Below, one piece after another: positions 55,101-63,385 of a stretch of 64,000 nt of DNA. This DNA is from Gordionus sp. m RMFG-2023. Its lineage: Eukaryota; Nematomorpha; Gordioida; Chordodea; Parachordodidae. A model generated the notes under the pieces. The model had not been told where the DNA came from. It made no database searches and was given only the letters and a program-made list of their open reading frames with translations. Numbering within the stretch: position 1 is the stretch's first letter; each line of letters starts with the position of its first letter. Position numbers and translations under genes: made by a program. The stretch spans positions 54,723,561 through 54,787,560 of the forward strand of contig NC_088775.1 of assembly GCF_954871325.1 (NCBI RefSeq), read 5' to 3'.

Positions 55101-58100
55101 ATAGGTACATGTCGCAACAACTCACATCATTCCAAGTCAGACCACTCCACCACCTCTTTTAATTCATTAACTCTTTTAGTTGATGAACTAAATCGTTAAA
55201 ACATTTATCACAATTATTTCGACATCCACGGATAGTACATTACTTGCCTTCTTGCAAGAATTATTTAGTATATGGCATATACAGTCAGTTGATATTAATT
55301 CATTATTTTGCTGCCTCAATTCGGTAAATATACTTTGGTTTTTGCCAAAATTCACAGAGGAATTATCAGCGCAGAAAGCTGACATGCAACTCATTTATAA
55401 CCCTGAATCAGCTATATTAACCATTATGTGGTTAGATATAACATTGAATTTTTCACTATCCGAGGAAATTTTTTTTAATTTATTGAAATGACTTCATTCT
55501 TGTTGAAATAGCGAAGAATCAAGGGAAATGTTTTAATATTTCCCTTATTAGATGCATCTTTTAAAATTGCATATGGGTGCCATTTTTCAAATCGTCTATA
55601 AATGACCTCTTGGATTCAGGTCCTAAAACATTTGAGATAGCCCTGCTCATTTTGTTCTACCACAAGTAAAGTTTGCACTTATATTGGAGTCGTTAAATAT
55701 TATGGGGAAAAGATTCGACCCATATTGTGATGATCTGTGAATGTTGAACTACATGATAGATGCATACGATTTTCGCAACTGTAGTTGCATCTGTATTATT
55801 TATTATTTTTGGAGAATATTTTTGTATTGCAATCTGTTGATATACTCTCCTGTACTGACTTATATGAATGGAATGATGTTGATTTATTATTGAATAAAAA
55901 TAGAACAGTATAGAAAGAAATTTACAAACTAGACATGTTTTTCGAATAAATATTTAAAATTTATTTAAAAAATATAAAAATAATCAATTACTGTCTCTCA
56001 AAATTATTATTTTTATATAAAAAACTGCGGGAGAACTTAAAAAATTGGGGTAGATTTTAGCGAAGATTTCCAATTGCGGTAATTTTGCGGGAGTGAGATG
56101 TCTGCGTGTAAACTAAAAAATTACGGAGTCTCCCGCTAATGGGGGGGGGCATGGCAACCCTGTCCATGCCAGTGGATTTAATATTATTGTAATTTAAAAT
56201 GTAATAATAATTATTTTTAATATAATTATATTTAATGATTTCAACTATTTGTTATGAGAAAAAAGGAAATACAACTATTAATGTATATTCCTTTATTATT
56301 GATATTGAATATATCTGATGGTTTAATTTTTAAAAGTTATTTATATCATAAGAAAATGAATCTCCCTTCAATTAATAGTGTTTATATCGAAAAATTTTAC
56401 TTAAGCATTTGCAGTTTCCCTTGTTTAGTCAAACGCCTATTTAAGTAATTATATAATCTGATTTTAAAATATATCAAAACAAAAAATTTTAAATTTTTTT
56501 TCATAAAATAATAATAGGAAGGCCTATATTAATATTATTGAAATTTAAAATGTAATTATAATTATTTTTAATAAAATTATATTAAAGGAAATATAACTAT
56601 TAATATATTCCTTTATTAATGAATATATGTAATAATTTAATTTTTATAAGTTATTTATATCATAATAAATTAAATCTCACTTCAATTAATAGAGAATATA
56701 TCAAAAAATTTTACCTAAGCCTTTAGTCAAACATTTATATTTTATTAATTTATATATCGTTTGGTATTATAGTTTAAATTTATTAGATTTTAAGAAGGTT
56801 CATTATCAACAAACGATTAATTTAATCCAGCAATTGTAATTAAATAATTTGATATGCAAAAAATTCTAATAAAAAAATTGTCTGCCATTGAGAAATAAAA
56901 ATTAAATGAAAATTAAAATTAATTACAAAAAAGAATGGTCAAAACTGAGAAAAAATCAGAAAATAAATATTAAAGACACTTTTCCTTTTATGATTGACAA
57001 TTTTCCTTTTTTAAAAGGGAAACCCTGTAAGAAAAATAAAGATATAAAGAGGCTAAATCCCTAATCAAGCTTATTTTATTTATTTTTTTGAAAAATGACA
57101 AGAAAAAAATATTTTAAAAAACAACCATTTTCCTTTTTGGAGAGACTTTTTCTTTCCTTTTGGGAATTTTCCTTTTGACACTTTACTTTTTTTGATTAGA
57201 CCTTTCTTTGCTTGACACTTTTCATCCTTTGATTGGGACTTTCTCGTTTCTGATTAGGTAACCCTGTAAGTATCGAAGCAAAATAGTTTTTAATGGGGAT
57301 TTTCAGTTTAAATATTTTATAATATCTACTGTCATTAATTCATTTTATAACCGTTTTGTTTATTTTTAAACTAATTAGACTATTTTTAATAATTGATTTT
57401 AAACTGAGTTTTCCCGAGAGAACAATTAACTATGAATGGTTTTTACCTGATTACAAGTATTCTAGAAACAAATCAAGTTTAAACATTACTTGCATATATG
57501 GAAGCACTCTCAAAATCAACATTATTCTACATTTTAATACTTTCTACCCAAAACATTATCTATCCGCCCCCTGCATGTAGCCCTACTTTTACATATATAG
57601 CTTCCACGGTCAGTTGTGTGTATCTATTGTCAAAGTTCCGCAAGAAATGTAAATGATTATTTCGCAATATTCTATTCCCGTTAATGCTTATGTAATATAA
57701 TAACTTCGTTTCTAAAATTCACATTTTTTTTCTTAAGAAGTATATTACAATACATTCAATTTGGATAAGCATACGTTGTTAAGGTCTAATAAATGTACTT
57801 CCTTGGATGATAACTAGAATAAATCATTAACTATTAATGATAAAATTTACAGTATTCGAAAAAATAACATCCAATGCTGCCCTTGAAATGATTCATTACC
57901 ATTAATAGGGAAGACATCAATTAAGATGAAACTCTTAAGTGAAAAAGATATTTATTTAAAACAATTGAAAATCCAGGAAAAAGTTAAAAAAGATTATTTA
58001 AAAATTTCTTCAAAAGATAATTATAATGCTAACGATGAATGTGAAATAATTAAGAAATTGAAAAATATTTAAAATAATTGAAATTGTATATATAAGATGG

Positions 58101-58696
58101 GATTCCACGATTCTAATATAAAAAGGATTTCCATTATACCCTAATGTAGTATTGATAAAAAGCCCGATTCGGGTCGATTTTAAAAACGGCCCGAATATGA
58201 TTAAAACCATAATATTATTAAAGCCTAGAGATTTTTCTCGTTGATAAGAAAAAGGTTTGGGCATCTATTTGCACGAGGCCTACATAATATTATATAGGTT
58301 ATATTTTAAACGGACCGTTTTTAAAAATCTACCCAAATCTGGATTTTATCAACACTACTCTAATGCAATACAAGATTTTACTAAATTACTAATTTGGTTA
58401 ATCTAATTAATATTTTTTAAATTTTATTTTTTTGGTTCTTGTTAGTCATTTTTTTTTAAAAACAGCATAAATTTTGATTCCCTATGTTGTATATAATTAT
58501 AATTAATCGATTTTATATCAAGATACCTTAACCATATTTAAAGTGCATTTATAATCGCTGGAATTAACGCTTTTAGTTCCATCAATTCCAAAAACAATAT
58601 CAAACTGTGTTGACGTTGAAACGGAACCCAGGCGTTTTGTCGTAGCATCTAAATATTTTCGTAATCCAGCCCGTTTTAATAACTTTGTCATGCTTT
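40040..58696 (-). CDS. vWA-domain protein gene, 3' exons (gene model)
   Basis: Four exons on the - strand, 58696-58527, 42270-42105, 41981-41841 and 40173-40040, join in phase (phases 0, 1, 1) to about 202 residues ending at TGA. Together they form one von Willebrand factor A domain preceded by a short lead (KRAGLRKYLDATTK). vWA domains bind ligands through a metal site (MIDAS) and are typical of secreted matrix or complement-like proteins. The gene's 5' end lies to the right of 58696 and probably beyond the window. The 16.3-kb intron between the first two exons is almost entirely transposons. The specific protein cannot be named from this part. Confidence 0.8.
41120..41225. repeat. TAGTCGACTA-rich palindromic MITE remnant
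   Basis: TAGTGTTGACTAACTAATAG starts the block and is like a hAT terminus (compare TAGTGTTGTTAAAC at 49355). Then TAGTCGA, ACGACTAA and TAGTCGACTAA repeat in both orientations. No target duplication was found. Confidence 0.5.
41435..41665. repeat. Four direct copies of a short block
   Basis: CAGTGAAGATGTACCATAGA occurs near 41435, 41552, 41588 and 41626, with one-base variants; the last two are followed by AAAGTGATGGAAGATTTTT. The larger context (TGTAAACATG...) is also doubled, so this is a local stepwise duplication. Confidence 0.7.
41841..41981 (-). CDS. vWA exon: TRTD-type helix and fourth strand
   Basis: It reads VRTDRVINVARRML, then KAMKLMFIITNGNSKINPKK and SADFAR. The (G)-x-R-T-D-R-x-(I/L)-x-x-A block carries the MIDAS threonine, and the strand I-I-T-N-G-N-S corresponds to the usual I-T-D-G-x-S. 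The MIDAS aspartate of that strand is therefore an asparagine here. Donor GT at 41840-41839, phase 1 out. Confidence 0.85.
42105..42270 (-). CDS. vWA exon: middle of the domain
   Basis: It reads ELTKLINAVQPINKNGTRVG, IIKFSSEPIISLKLYE and KVLSALADS. (G/N)-T-R-V-G-(V/I)-I-x-F-S-S is the standard second strand of vWA domains. The acceptor is AG at 42272-42271, the donor GT at 42104-42103. It enters in phase 0 and leaves in phase 1, the G joining GC of the next exon to give glycine. Confidence 0.9.
42540..42965. repeat. ATTCG-rich interspersed repeat
   Basis: ATTCGATTTGATTCG and TATTCGATTCG near 42640, ATTATTCGACAAATAATAT near 42901, and the end TTTTAGGTATAATA match the repeat at 49740-49935, which ends TTTTAGGTATACT. 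Probably a MITE family; ends not fully resolved. Confidence 0.45.
43195..43502. mobile_element. GGCCCGG-family hAT MITE copy, decayed left end
   Basis: It has AAGCCCAGCCCGG near 43205, CATGCCCGGCCC near 43450 and GCCCGACCC near 43475, and ends TCTAGATCTCTA, matching the right end TGCAGATCTCTA of the copy at 11259-11641. The next MITE inserted into its last three bases. Confidence 0.6.
43508..43717. mobile_element. hAT MITE family A, copy 1, 8-bp TSD
   Basis: An exact CTAATGGG duplication lies at 43500-43507 and 43718-43725. The right end GAGCCGTTTAACAACACTA matches the other two copies; the left end is shortened (TACTCGATTTGAGCC). Subterminal AAAACAGCTAACTCAAT and GAGTTAGTCGTTTTTTT form the inner inverted repeat. 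No coding sequence. The left TSD contains the last bases of the GGCCCGG MITE, so this insertion is younger. Confidence 0.9.
44061..44655. mobile_element. T1-family left arm
   Basis: It starts at CAGGGTTTCCCGTTC after TA, runs through AGGAAAAG repeat units, TTGATAATTC and CATTGGCAGACC, and ends near AATTTAATTACAAT, the part of T1 that lies just before the centre of the palindrome. The C-terminal end of a DDE transposase on the - strand begins directly after it. Confidence 0.75.
44666..44801 (-). pseudogene. DDE transposase relic, probable C-terminal end
   Basis: On the - strand the stretch reads NYFRNMVTYIAKCRREI, close to the end of Tc1/IS630-type (DDE_3) transposases, which finish with (N/G)-(Y/W)-x-R-x-x-x-x-Y-(L/I)-x-x-C-x-x-x-E. 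It lies on the far side of the palindromic element 44802-48921 from the rest of the transposase (48924-49346), as expected if that element inserted into the gene. It is too short for certainty. Confidence 0.45.
44802..48921. mobile_element. Outer palindromic element P1, split by P2
   Basis: The ends are GTATGACTAAAT and ATTTAGTCATAC. Left-arm landmarks (TACTGCATTGCTA, ATAATTTCAATTCTATTTTT, ACAACTCAAGTTTT, CTTGTAAGAAACATATTGCT) recur in reverse complement on the right: TAGCAATGCA at 48889, AGAATTATAAATTATTTGAT at 48757, AAAATTTGAGTTGC at 48700 and AGCAATATGTTCCTTACAAG at 46318. Each arm also holds direct copies of a roughly 300-bp unit (AAGCATTATCCTAAAAAAT, GATTTGACCGATAACCGAT, CGTTATCCATGGAAAATTCT). 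The centre is near 45880. Removing P2 leaves arms of about 1.08 and 1.05 kb. There is no coding sequence and no clear target duplication. Confidence 0.85.
46686..48674. mobile_element. Inner palindromic tandem array P2
   Basis: The left end AGAGGTCCGTGAAGTTGGCC is matched by its complement at 48639-48665. Each arm is made of direct repeats of about 285 bp holding AACTTCACG next to a G or C run of 9-13, ACCGTTTTCCAGCTATTGAC, GATTTGTACCGTTT, ATGGCGCCAAAAATAAA, TTTTTTTCTCTTCCTAATGA and AAGCTTTATCTTCATTATTT. On the left they read this way round (homopolymer runs at 46828, 47084, 47375); on the right they are inverted (47637, 47934, 48211). The centre is near 47640-47680. No coding sequence. It interrupts the right arm of P1. 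Confidence 0.9.
48924..49346 (-). pseudogene. Tc1/IS630-type (DDE_3) transposase relic
   Basis: The - strand first reads KYLLFIFINESRFLISMRRL and later IIAALTIAGIFRF (49345-49150), then NLIFVMDYVPFYHNHTIRKS, IERRGHTIKYLPYYSSYLNS and EN (49100-48985). This is the DDE catalytic region: (F)-I-D-E-x-x-F, then I-x-V-M-D-N-A-x-(F/I)-H, then G-H-x-(L/I)-x-(F/Y)-L-P-P-Y-S-P-x-L-N-P-I-E. The first catalytic aspartate is asparagine here (F-I-N-E), P-P-Y is P-Y-Y, and a frameshift separates the two blocks near 49106. The family-A hAT MITE at 49355 cuts it on one side and P1 on the other. Confidence 0.75.
49355..49577. mobile_element. hAT MITE family A, copy 2, intact ends and 8-bp TSD
   Basis: The ends are TAGTGTTGTTAAACGGCTC and its complement GAGCCGTTTAACAACACTA, a perfect inverted repeat, followed inwards by ATTTTGAGCCGATTTTTAAA on the left and its near-complement on the right. 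CTTCGTCC is exactly duplicated at 49347-49354 and 49578-49585. At 223 bp it is the best preserved copy and inserted into the DDE transposase relic. Confidence 0.95.
49740..49935. repeat. ATTCG-rich interspersed repeat
   Basis: ATTCGAATTCGATTCGAATCG and neighbouring AATACGAATCGAATCGAG words form a self-complementary block ending TTTTAGGTATACT. Same family as 42540-42965. Confidence 0.5.
50048..51287 (+). mobile_element. hAT element with only the transposase start
   Basis: CAGAGTTGTTAAAGTAGCGA starts the element and AGTAGCGAATAACAACTCTG ends it: hAT-type CAG...CTG inverted ends, with many subterminal GTAGC/GCTAC words. The + strand at 50331-50615 encodes an acidic lead and a zinc-binding segment (FICLKCKKNISSN...LKKHQK), as in the N-terminal BED finger. 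50747-51000 reads VIVDFIIDTVQPMSFVDNPS and later CTTVDSWTHKTR, ending at a donor-like GTAAAA; D-T-V-Q-P-x-S-x-V-(D/E)-N-P-S and the T-x-D-x-W-T are standard hAT blocks up to the first catalytic aspartate. The rest of the transposase is deleted. Flanks (TATATTTA and ATATTATC) are not a clean TSD. Confidence 0.8.
51288..52559. other. vWA intron; GC-rich patch and short tandem
   Basis: TTATTGTGTCATCATAAATT is doubled in tandem at 51544-51595. 51600-51740 is much richer in GC than its surroundings (AAGTTTCCCCCTTGCGACAT, AGGATGGGGACACCAAGC, ACGACCTTCGTGCGCC) and could be a SINE or an RNA-derived remnant; no tRNA boxes are obvious. A - strand open stretch at 51949-52191 is not recognised. Confidence 0.4.
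52560..52717. repeat. GGTTCGG-rich MITE remnant
   Basis: AACAGTTCGGTTCG, CGGTTTGGCGGTTCGGTTCG and the end GGTTTGAAACCCTG (complement CAGGGTTTCAAACC) look like a decayed hAT-type MITE. The left end is unclear. Confidence 0.45.
52768..56162 (-). mobile_element. 3.4-kb hAT element with two convergent transposase copies
   Basis: It runs from CAGGGTTGCCAGG to CATGGCAACCCTG, with an 8-bp duplication TCCACGCC (52760-52767) and TCCATGCC (56163-56170), one mismatch. The right arm encodes, on the - strand, MSCMSAFCADNSSVNFGKNQ and TDCICHILNNSCKKAS (55394-55188), then LKIDNEFYGAI (54850) and further pieces to 54384. C-A-D-N-x-(S/A)-V-N-F-G followed by C-x-C-H-(I/V)-x-(H/N)-N is typical of a hAT group often labelled ZBED or DUF4371-like. 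The left arm, about 53310-54180, repeats the same sequence in the opposite direction (MNCMSAF at 53772). Both copies carry many stops. Confidence 0.85.
56175..56755. repeat. Tandem duplication of a 0.3-kb block
   Basis: Blocks at about 56178-56450 and 56530-56750 share AATATTATTG...TTTAAAATGTAAT, ACTATTAATGTATATTCC, TTATTTATATCATAA and CTTCAATTAATAG, at moderate divergence. The 64-codon open frame in the first block is not preserved in the second, so it is not called as a gene. Confidence 0.65.
56757..57027. mobile_element. T1-family right half
   Basis: From TCGTTTGGTATTATAG (complement of the T1 central region) through TTGTCTGCCATTGAG to CTTTTCCTTTTATGATTG units and GGGAAACCCTG, followed by TA. 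It mirrors the left arm at 44061-44655. Confidence 0.75.
57085..57266. mobile_element. T1-family right end, second copy
   Basis: CCATTTTCCTTTTTGGAGAG, TTTTGATTAGACC and similar units end at GTAACCCTG followed by TA. Only the terminal arm is present, just beyond the previous T1 end. Confidence 0.7.
58147..58357. mobile_element. hAT MITE family A, copy 3, 8-bp TSD
   Basis: It starts TAGTATTGATAAAAAGCCCG and ends ATTTTATCAACACTA. The flanks are CCCTAATG (58139-58146) and CTCTAATG (58358-58365), one mismatch. Inner AAAACGGCCCGAATATG and ACGGACCGTTTTTAAAAAT show the same layout as copies 1 and 2 but more decay, so it is the oldest of the three. Confidence 0.85.
58527..58696 (-). CDS. vWA exon 1 of those visible: lead and MIDAS strand
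   Basis: It reads MTKLLKRAGLRKYLDATTKR, then TQFDIVFGIDGTKSVNSSDY ending MVK. F-D-I-V-F-x-(I/L)-D-x-(S/T)-x-S-V is the first beta-strand and MIDAS loop of a vWA domain (usually D-x-S-x-S, here D-G-T-K-S). The acceptor is AG at 58698-58697 (an alternative at 58694-58693 shortens it by four bases); the donor GT is at 58526-58525, phase 0. The upstream exon was not found. Confidence 0.8.
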
Positions 58697-60414
58697 CTTG
58701 ATTTAAAAAAAAGGTATATTTCATGTTAATATTTATCTTATTTGAACACTTTATTTTTAACACTTTTTGTGCTTTTTAACTTATAAGAAGATGCTATATC
58801 TAATTATATAGATCATCCATATGTTTTAATATTTATTTTATTCTAAAATAATATAAAGGATTTTTTGATTATAAGACTCAACAACTAAATTATTATAAAA
58901 TAACAATTTCTAACAAGATTACAAGTAGTAATATACTTAATTATTCTTAAAAAATAAGATTTATTGCATAAATTAATCATAAAAAATGGAGAATATTGAA
59001 AAATAAAATTTAAAAAAATCTTTATAGTGCATAAAGCTTAGCCATAAATCGATTTATATTTATATACAGTGTGTAGGAGGGGGGGGGATGTCGTTTTTAA
59101 TATTTTACCAATAAATTTATTGTTTTAATGAATGTAATCTAAAATATTTTCCAAATTAAAATATCAAAAAAATAAGGTCGTTACATTTTGCGTTTCTCTA
59201 GGCGCTTCAGTCTTGGATGTCTAAGAATAGGAACCCCCTTTTGAAATATACAAATTTTGGAAAATTTTAAACCCAATTTTTCAAATATTAGTAGCTTATT
59301 TTTTAAAAATTAGCACCCATTTAGAAAAATGCCACATTTTATGTTAAAAATTTTTTAAAAAATCAATTTATAACGATAATATAAATGAAATCCCTTTCCC
59401 TGTGGAGCTATAGACAATAATATTCAATTATTTAATATTTCCTTTTTCTCTAAAAAACTTGGAAAAAGGAAGAAAAGTCAAAACCATTTTCAAAAAAGGT
59501 ATATTTTGTAATAATGTTTTATTTTAAGTCTATTTTTCAGAGACCTGCAGAGGAGCCATTTGCACGGCCCGGCCCGGATTTTTTTTCAAAATTTTTTACG
59601 GCCCGGCCCGGGTTTAGAAACTTTAGGCCCGGTTAGTAATTTTTTTAAATTATATTCGACCTGGTATAAAACAAAAAATTCACCTATTCGGTATTTTATC
59701 ATATTTTTCAGCGAGTATTATTTTTTTATTCTAAACATATATTTGGTATATTACAAATTGATGAAAAAATTGTGTAAATAATATTTTGAGAATATATAGT
59801 ATATTACAGGGGCGTCGCTAGCCTTAACAATCTCAGGGGGCTCAACTAAAAAAATTTTATGGGGTTTAATTTCCTCATTTATTATATTATGCATACAAAA
59901 TAAACTGGCATATAAATAATTAAAACAATACAAGACATTTCTAAAAATAAAATTTTTAATACAAAATCTATATATTACAGTATAAAATATTTTCGATTGC
60001 TGATATAAAAAAAATGTCTAAAGAATACAAGTGATAAAAAAGAAATTAATTCATACATATGCCTCAATTGATAATAGTTTTTAAAAACCACATAATGCAA
60101 TAATATAATTCTTAGCAACTTACATTGACAAAAGATTATCAAACTAATATAACTCTCTGTTACCATTTTACACATTTATAGAATGGACTAATAAGGAAAA
60201 TTTTATAGGCCTAAACCAGTATAAACGACCAATCCAAATCATAAAACTATTAAGTGGTTAGAGCTTCCTTTTAGATGACATGATGGTAGCTAGATAAGTA
60301 ATCGAGAAAATTATTGTTAGATATTTAATTTCTAAAAATGATATATAATATATAAACTACTACACAGTTGACCTTTATTGTTTATTTAAAATATGCAATC
60401 ATATGCTCTCAGCC
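58697..60414. other. vWA intron or 5' flank with repeat remnants
   Basis: At 59545-59660 GACCTGCAG, CGGCCCGGCCCGG (twice) and TTAGGCCCGG mark a GGCCCGG-family MITE remnant. CAGGGGCGTCGCTAGCC at 59808 is a typical hAT-type terminus, followed by CAGGGGGCTCAAC. No further vWA exon was recognised. Confidence 0.45.
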
Positions 60415-63385
60415 GTTGTAGTAATAAATGTTGAATTAAAGAGATAAATAATAAATGTTTATTTATTTTCAATAAATGTCAATCAGATTTTTATTCTTTT
60501 GATAATATGTTTGTATTGGAAAAATAATATTTTATTCAGTGTGTGTTTTTTTATATGAAATGAGTCGGAGATTTTATTAAATGAGTTGTATATTTATGAA
60601 TTGGAATTTGAATTATTTGATATTCGATTATTATGATTGTACTATTGGAATTTATTAGATGAAAAATAAAGTGTAGTTCTTGTAGTTTATAATTTATCGT
60701 ATCAGAGTTAAAAAAGTGGTACACGTTGAACCAGGATCGAAATTTTACTGGGAAAAATATTTAAATAAAGAGAAATAAATTTATAGGACACAGTTCCCAA
60801 AGAAGATCATTTTTATTCGAGGAAGAAATTTGAAGGATCATTCGAATCCGGATAAAAAAGGTAAATAAAAATATATTGTCTTTGTTAAATATCTTGTTGC
60901 ATTCAACGCAATTATTGTTTAGGATAAAATTTTTATTATCAATAATTTAATGAGAACATGGTTTATTTTTTTTTATTAGTAATAATAGGAATTATAACTT
61001 TAATAAAATGCAAGTTTATAAGATTAATTTTGTTAAAGTATTTAATTCGAGTTTTGATAAATTGGATGTGACCAATTGTGTGGTTACAGCTTTGATTTTT
61101 TTCATCTTATATATTTCATTGATTTTTATTATACAGTTAATTAAGAATAAATATTTTACAAATAAAGTAAGTTAGATGATAATGTTGTGGATGTGAATCC
61201 TATGACATCTGATAAATTTTTAGATTTTTCTGAAGATCTAAAAAATAGTTTAAATTTGATTCTAATTGAACTTAGAAATTTAAATATTCAGAAAATAAGT
61301 AATTCCAGTGGGAATGAGAAGTCAAATACTAGTGAAATGCCTATTGTTGGTAAAAGTATTATGACGTCAGAAGATATAAATGTTAGTTAGATTCATTTAT
61401 GAATGAAATTTCTGAAATTGTGATTAATAAACCTATGAAGGTTGTAAAGTACTTGTTAAAAGAAATGAAAAAAGGTGTAATTTTAAATGATATAAAAGAA
61501 ATTAAAGAAAATTTGAAGAATATTTCTAAAGATATAGATACAATTAGAAATAAAAATAATAATTTGAAAATTGTTGATATTTGTGGCCGGAGGGGTCATA
61601 GTGGGAAAAATCAATGATAATTAGAATGTAAAATTAAATGATAAAAATGATATAATTTGTCATCGATATGGTTTCACAGGTCATATTAAAAAGAATTGCA
61701 TAGTGAATGAAGCCAATTTTAAAGCTGGTTTTCCAAAGAGACCATCGGTATTGATAAATCCCGTGATACGTAATATAAAAGATTCGGTTATTTTAAATTT
61801 AAGTGAAAAAGATATGAACAATAAAGATAATGACCGAATGTGTTTTAAATGTGAGAAAATGGGTCATGTGGCCATGAATTGTGTTAAATATGTGAGTGAA
61901 TTGCAATGACTATATGATTTGAAAGAGAATCATATAGAAATTGAAAGATCATATATTAATAACAAAATTTGTAATATATATAGTGTTGTTAAAAATAATT
62001 TCAATATATTTAATAAAAAAAATATGGATATTCAGAGTTGAATTTAGGCATGAATATTAATGATATTAATGGTGATTCAAATATAATGAATAAAATTTTA
62101 ATGATTGAAAAAGAAATTAATAGTGTTGGTGTTTTCGGGTAAATACAAAATTGAGTAAGGCCTAATTAAAAGTGATAATATATTATAACAAAATTTTTAA
62201 TAAGAATAACATCTGGGAAGAAAAGTATTATTTATCTTAAGCAATAGAGAAGAATATTTTAATTTAAGAATTAAATTGTTATCAATAAAAAAAAACATTG
62301 ACTTTAATAAATTCATGTGAATAATACCACGTGGCATGGTATTAGAAAGTTCAATGAAATACAAACTTTTGTGTAAATTAATTTATAAAAAAAAATTTTT
62401 TTTTTAAATTTAAAGAGACATTGTTGTGAAACAATGTAAAATAAATTTTTTTTAAATAATATGTGATAAAAAAAAACTTTAAATAAAAAGTTGGTGGACC
62501 ATAAAAAGATTTTAAACTTTGACCTTGTGAAGAATTATGTAAAATAAAAGAGTTTTAAAAAGGTATGGAATATGATGTGATGATATAATAGTTATAATTA
62601 TAAATTTAAATTTTTTATATCCATCGTCACATCTTTATATTTTTTTTTGTAACAAAAAATACGATTTTGGTGATATTTTATTTATAAATATATTGTAGTT
62701 TAGTATTTTTGTTATATGGCATATTAATTTTTTTTTGTGGTTAATATTATTTTCTTAATCGATATAATAATATTGCATATTTAGTTTTAACAGTGATAAA
62801 TATAAGGATATAATGATATATGTAGTTTTAATAGTGATAATTATAAATTATTATTTCTTATCCCTAATCGTATTCTTTTATTTGTTTGTGGTCAATTATT
62901 TGTTTTATAATTGAAAATTACGAAAAGGAAAACAATAATTGTATGGGATTGTTGAATACAAATGTGTATGTATATATTAATTATTATAATTCGCATGTCG
63001 AAATTCAAGAATTAAAAGTTGATAATGTTCAAAGGTACAATTCGATACATGACGAGGAAATGATCAATGTCCTAAAAGAACGATAATTATATGGTATCTG
63101 GGCTTTTGAAGGGTGGGCGACTTTTTTAACTCTGATACGATTAATTATAAACTACAAGAACTACACTTTATTTTTCATCTATTAAATTCCAATAGTACAA
63201 TCTAATAATCGAATAATTCAAATTCCAATTCATAAATATACAACTCATTTAATAAAATAAAAAATCACACACTGAATAAAATATTATTTTTCCAATAAAA
63301 ACATATTATCAAAAGAATAATAATCTGATATAAATAAACATTTATTATTTATCTCTTTATTTCAACATTTGCAACAATAATCTTA
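60415..63385 (+). mobile_element. Gag-bearing retroelement fossil between inverted terminal repeats
   Basis: A terminal repeat of about 0.3 kb lies at 60415-60717 and again, in inverted orientation, at 63119-63385, at roughly 90% identity by eye (shared AAAGAGATAAATAATAAATG, GATGAAAAATAAAGTGTAGT, CAGAGTTAAAAAAG). TGGTACACGTTGAACCAGG follows the left repeat and resembles a primer-binding site; GAAGGGTGGG precedes the right one and resembles a polypurine tract. Inside, 61187-61909 encodes a lysine-rich gag-like protein with CCHC-type zinc knuckles (CFKCEKMGHVAMNC and two poorer ones). No protease, reverse transcriptase or integrase was seen. It is broken, with several breaks. LTR kin or a DIRS-like element with inverted ends are both possible. 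Confidence 0.55.

Noticed and set aside
56254-56448. Small gene of 64 codons
   Set aside because: The block is duplicated just downstream and the frame is not conserved in the second copy.
62886-63086. Separate small gene near the right terminal repeat
   Set aside because: It lies within the retroelement fossil and is more likely part of its old coding region; no family resemblance is clear.
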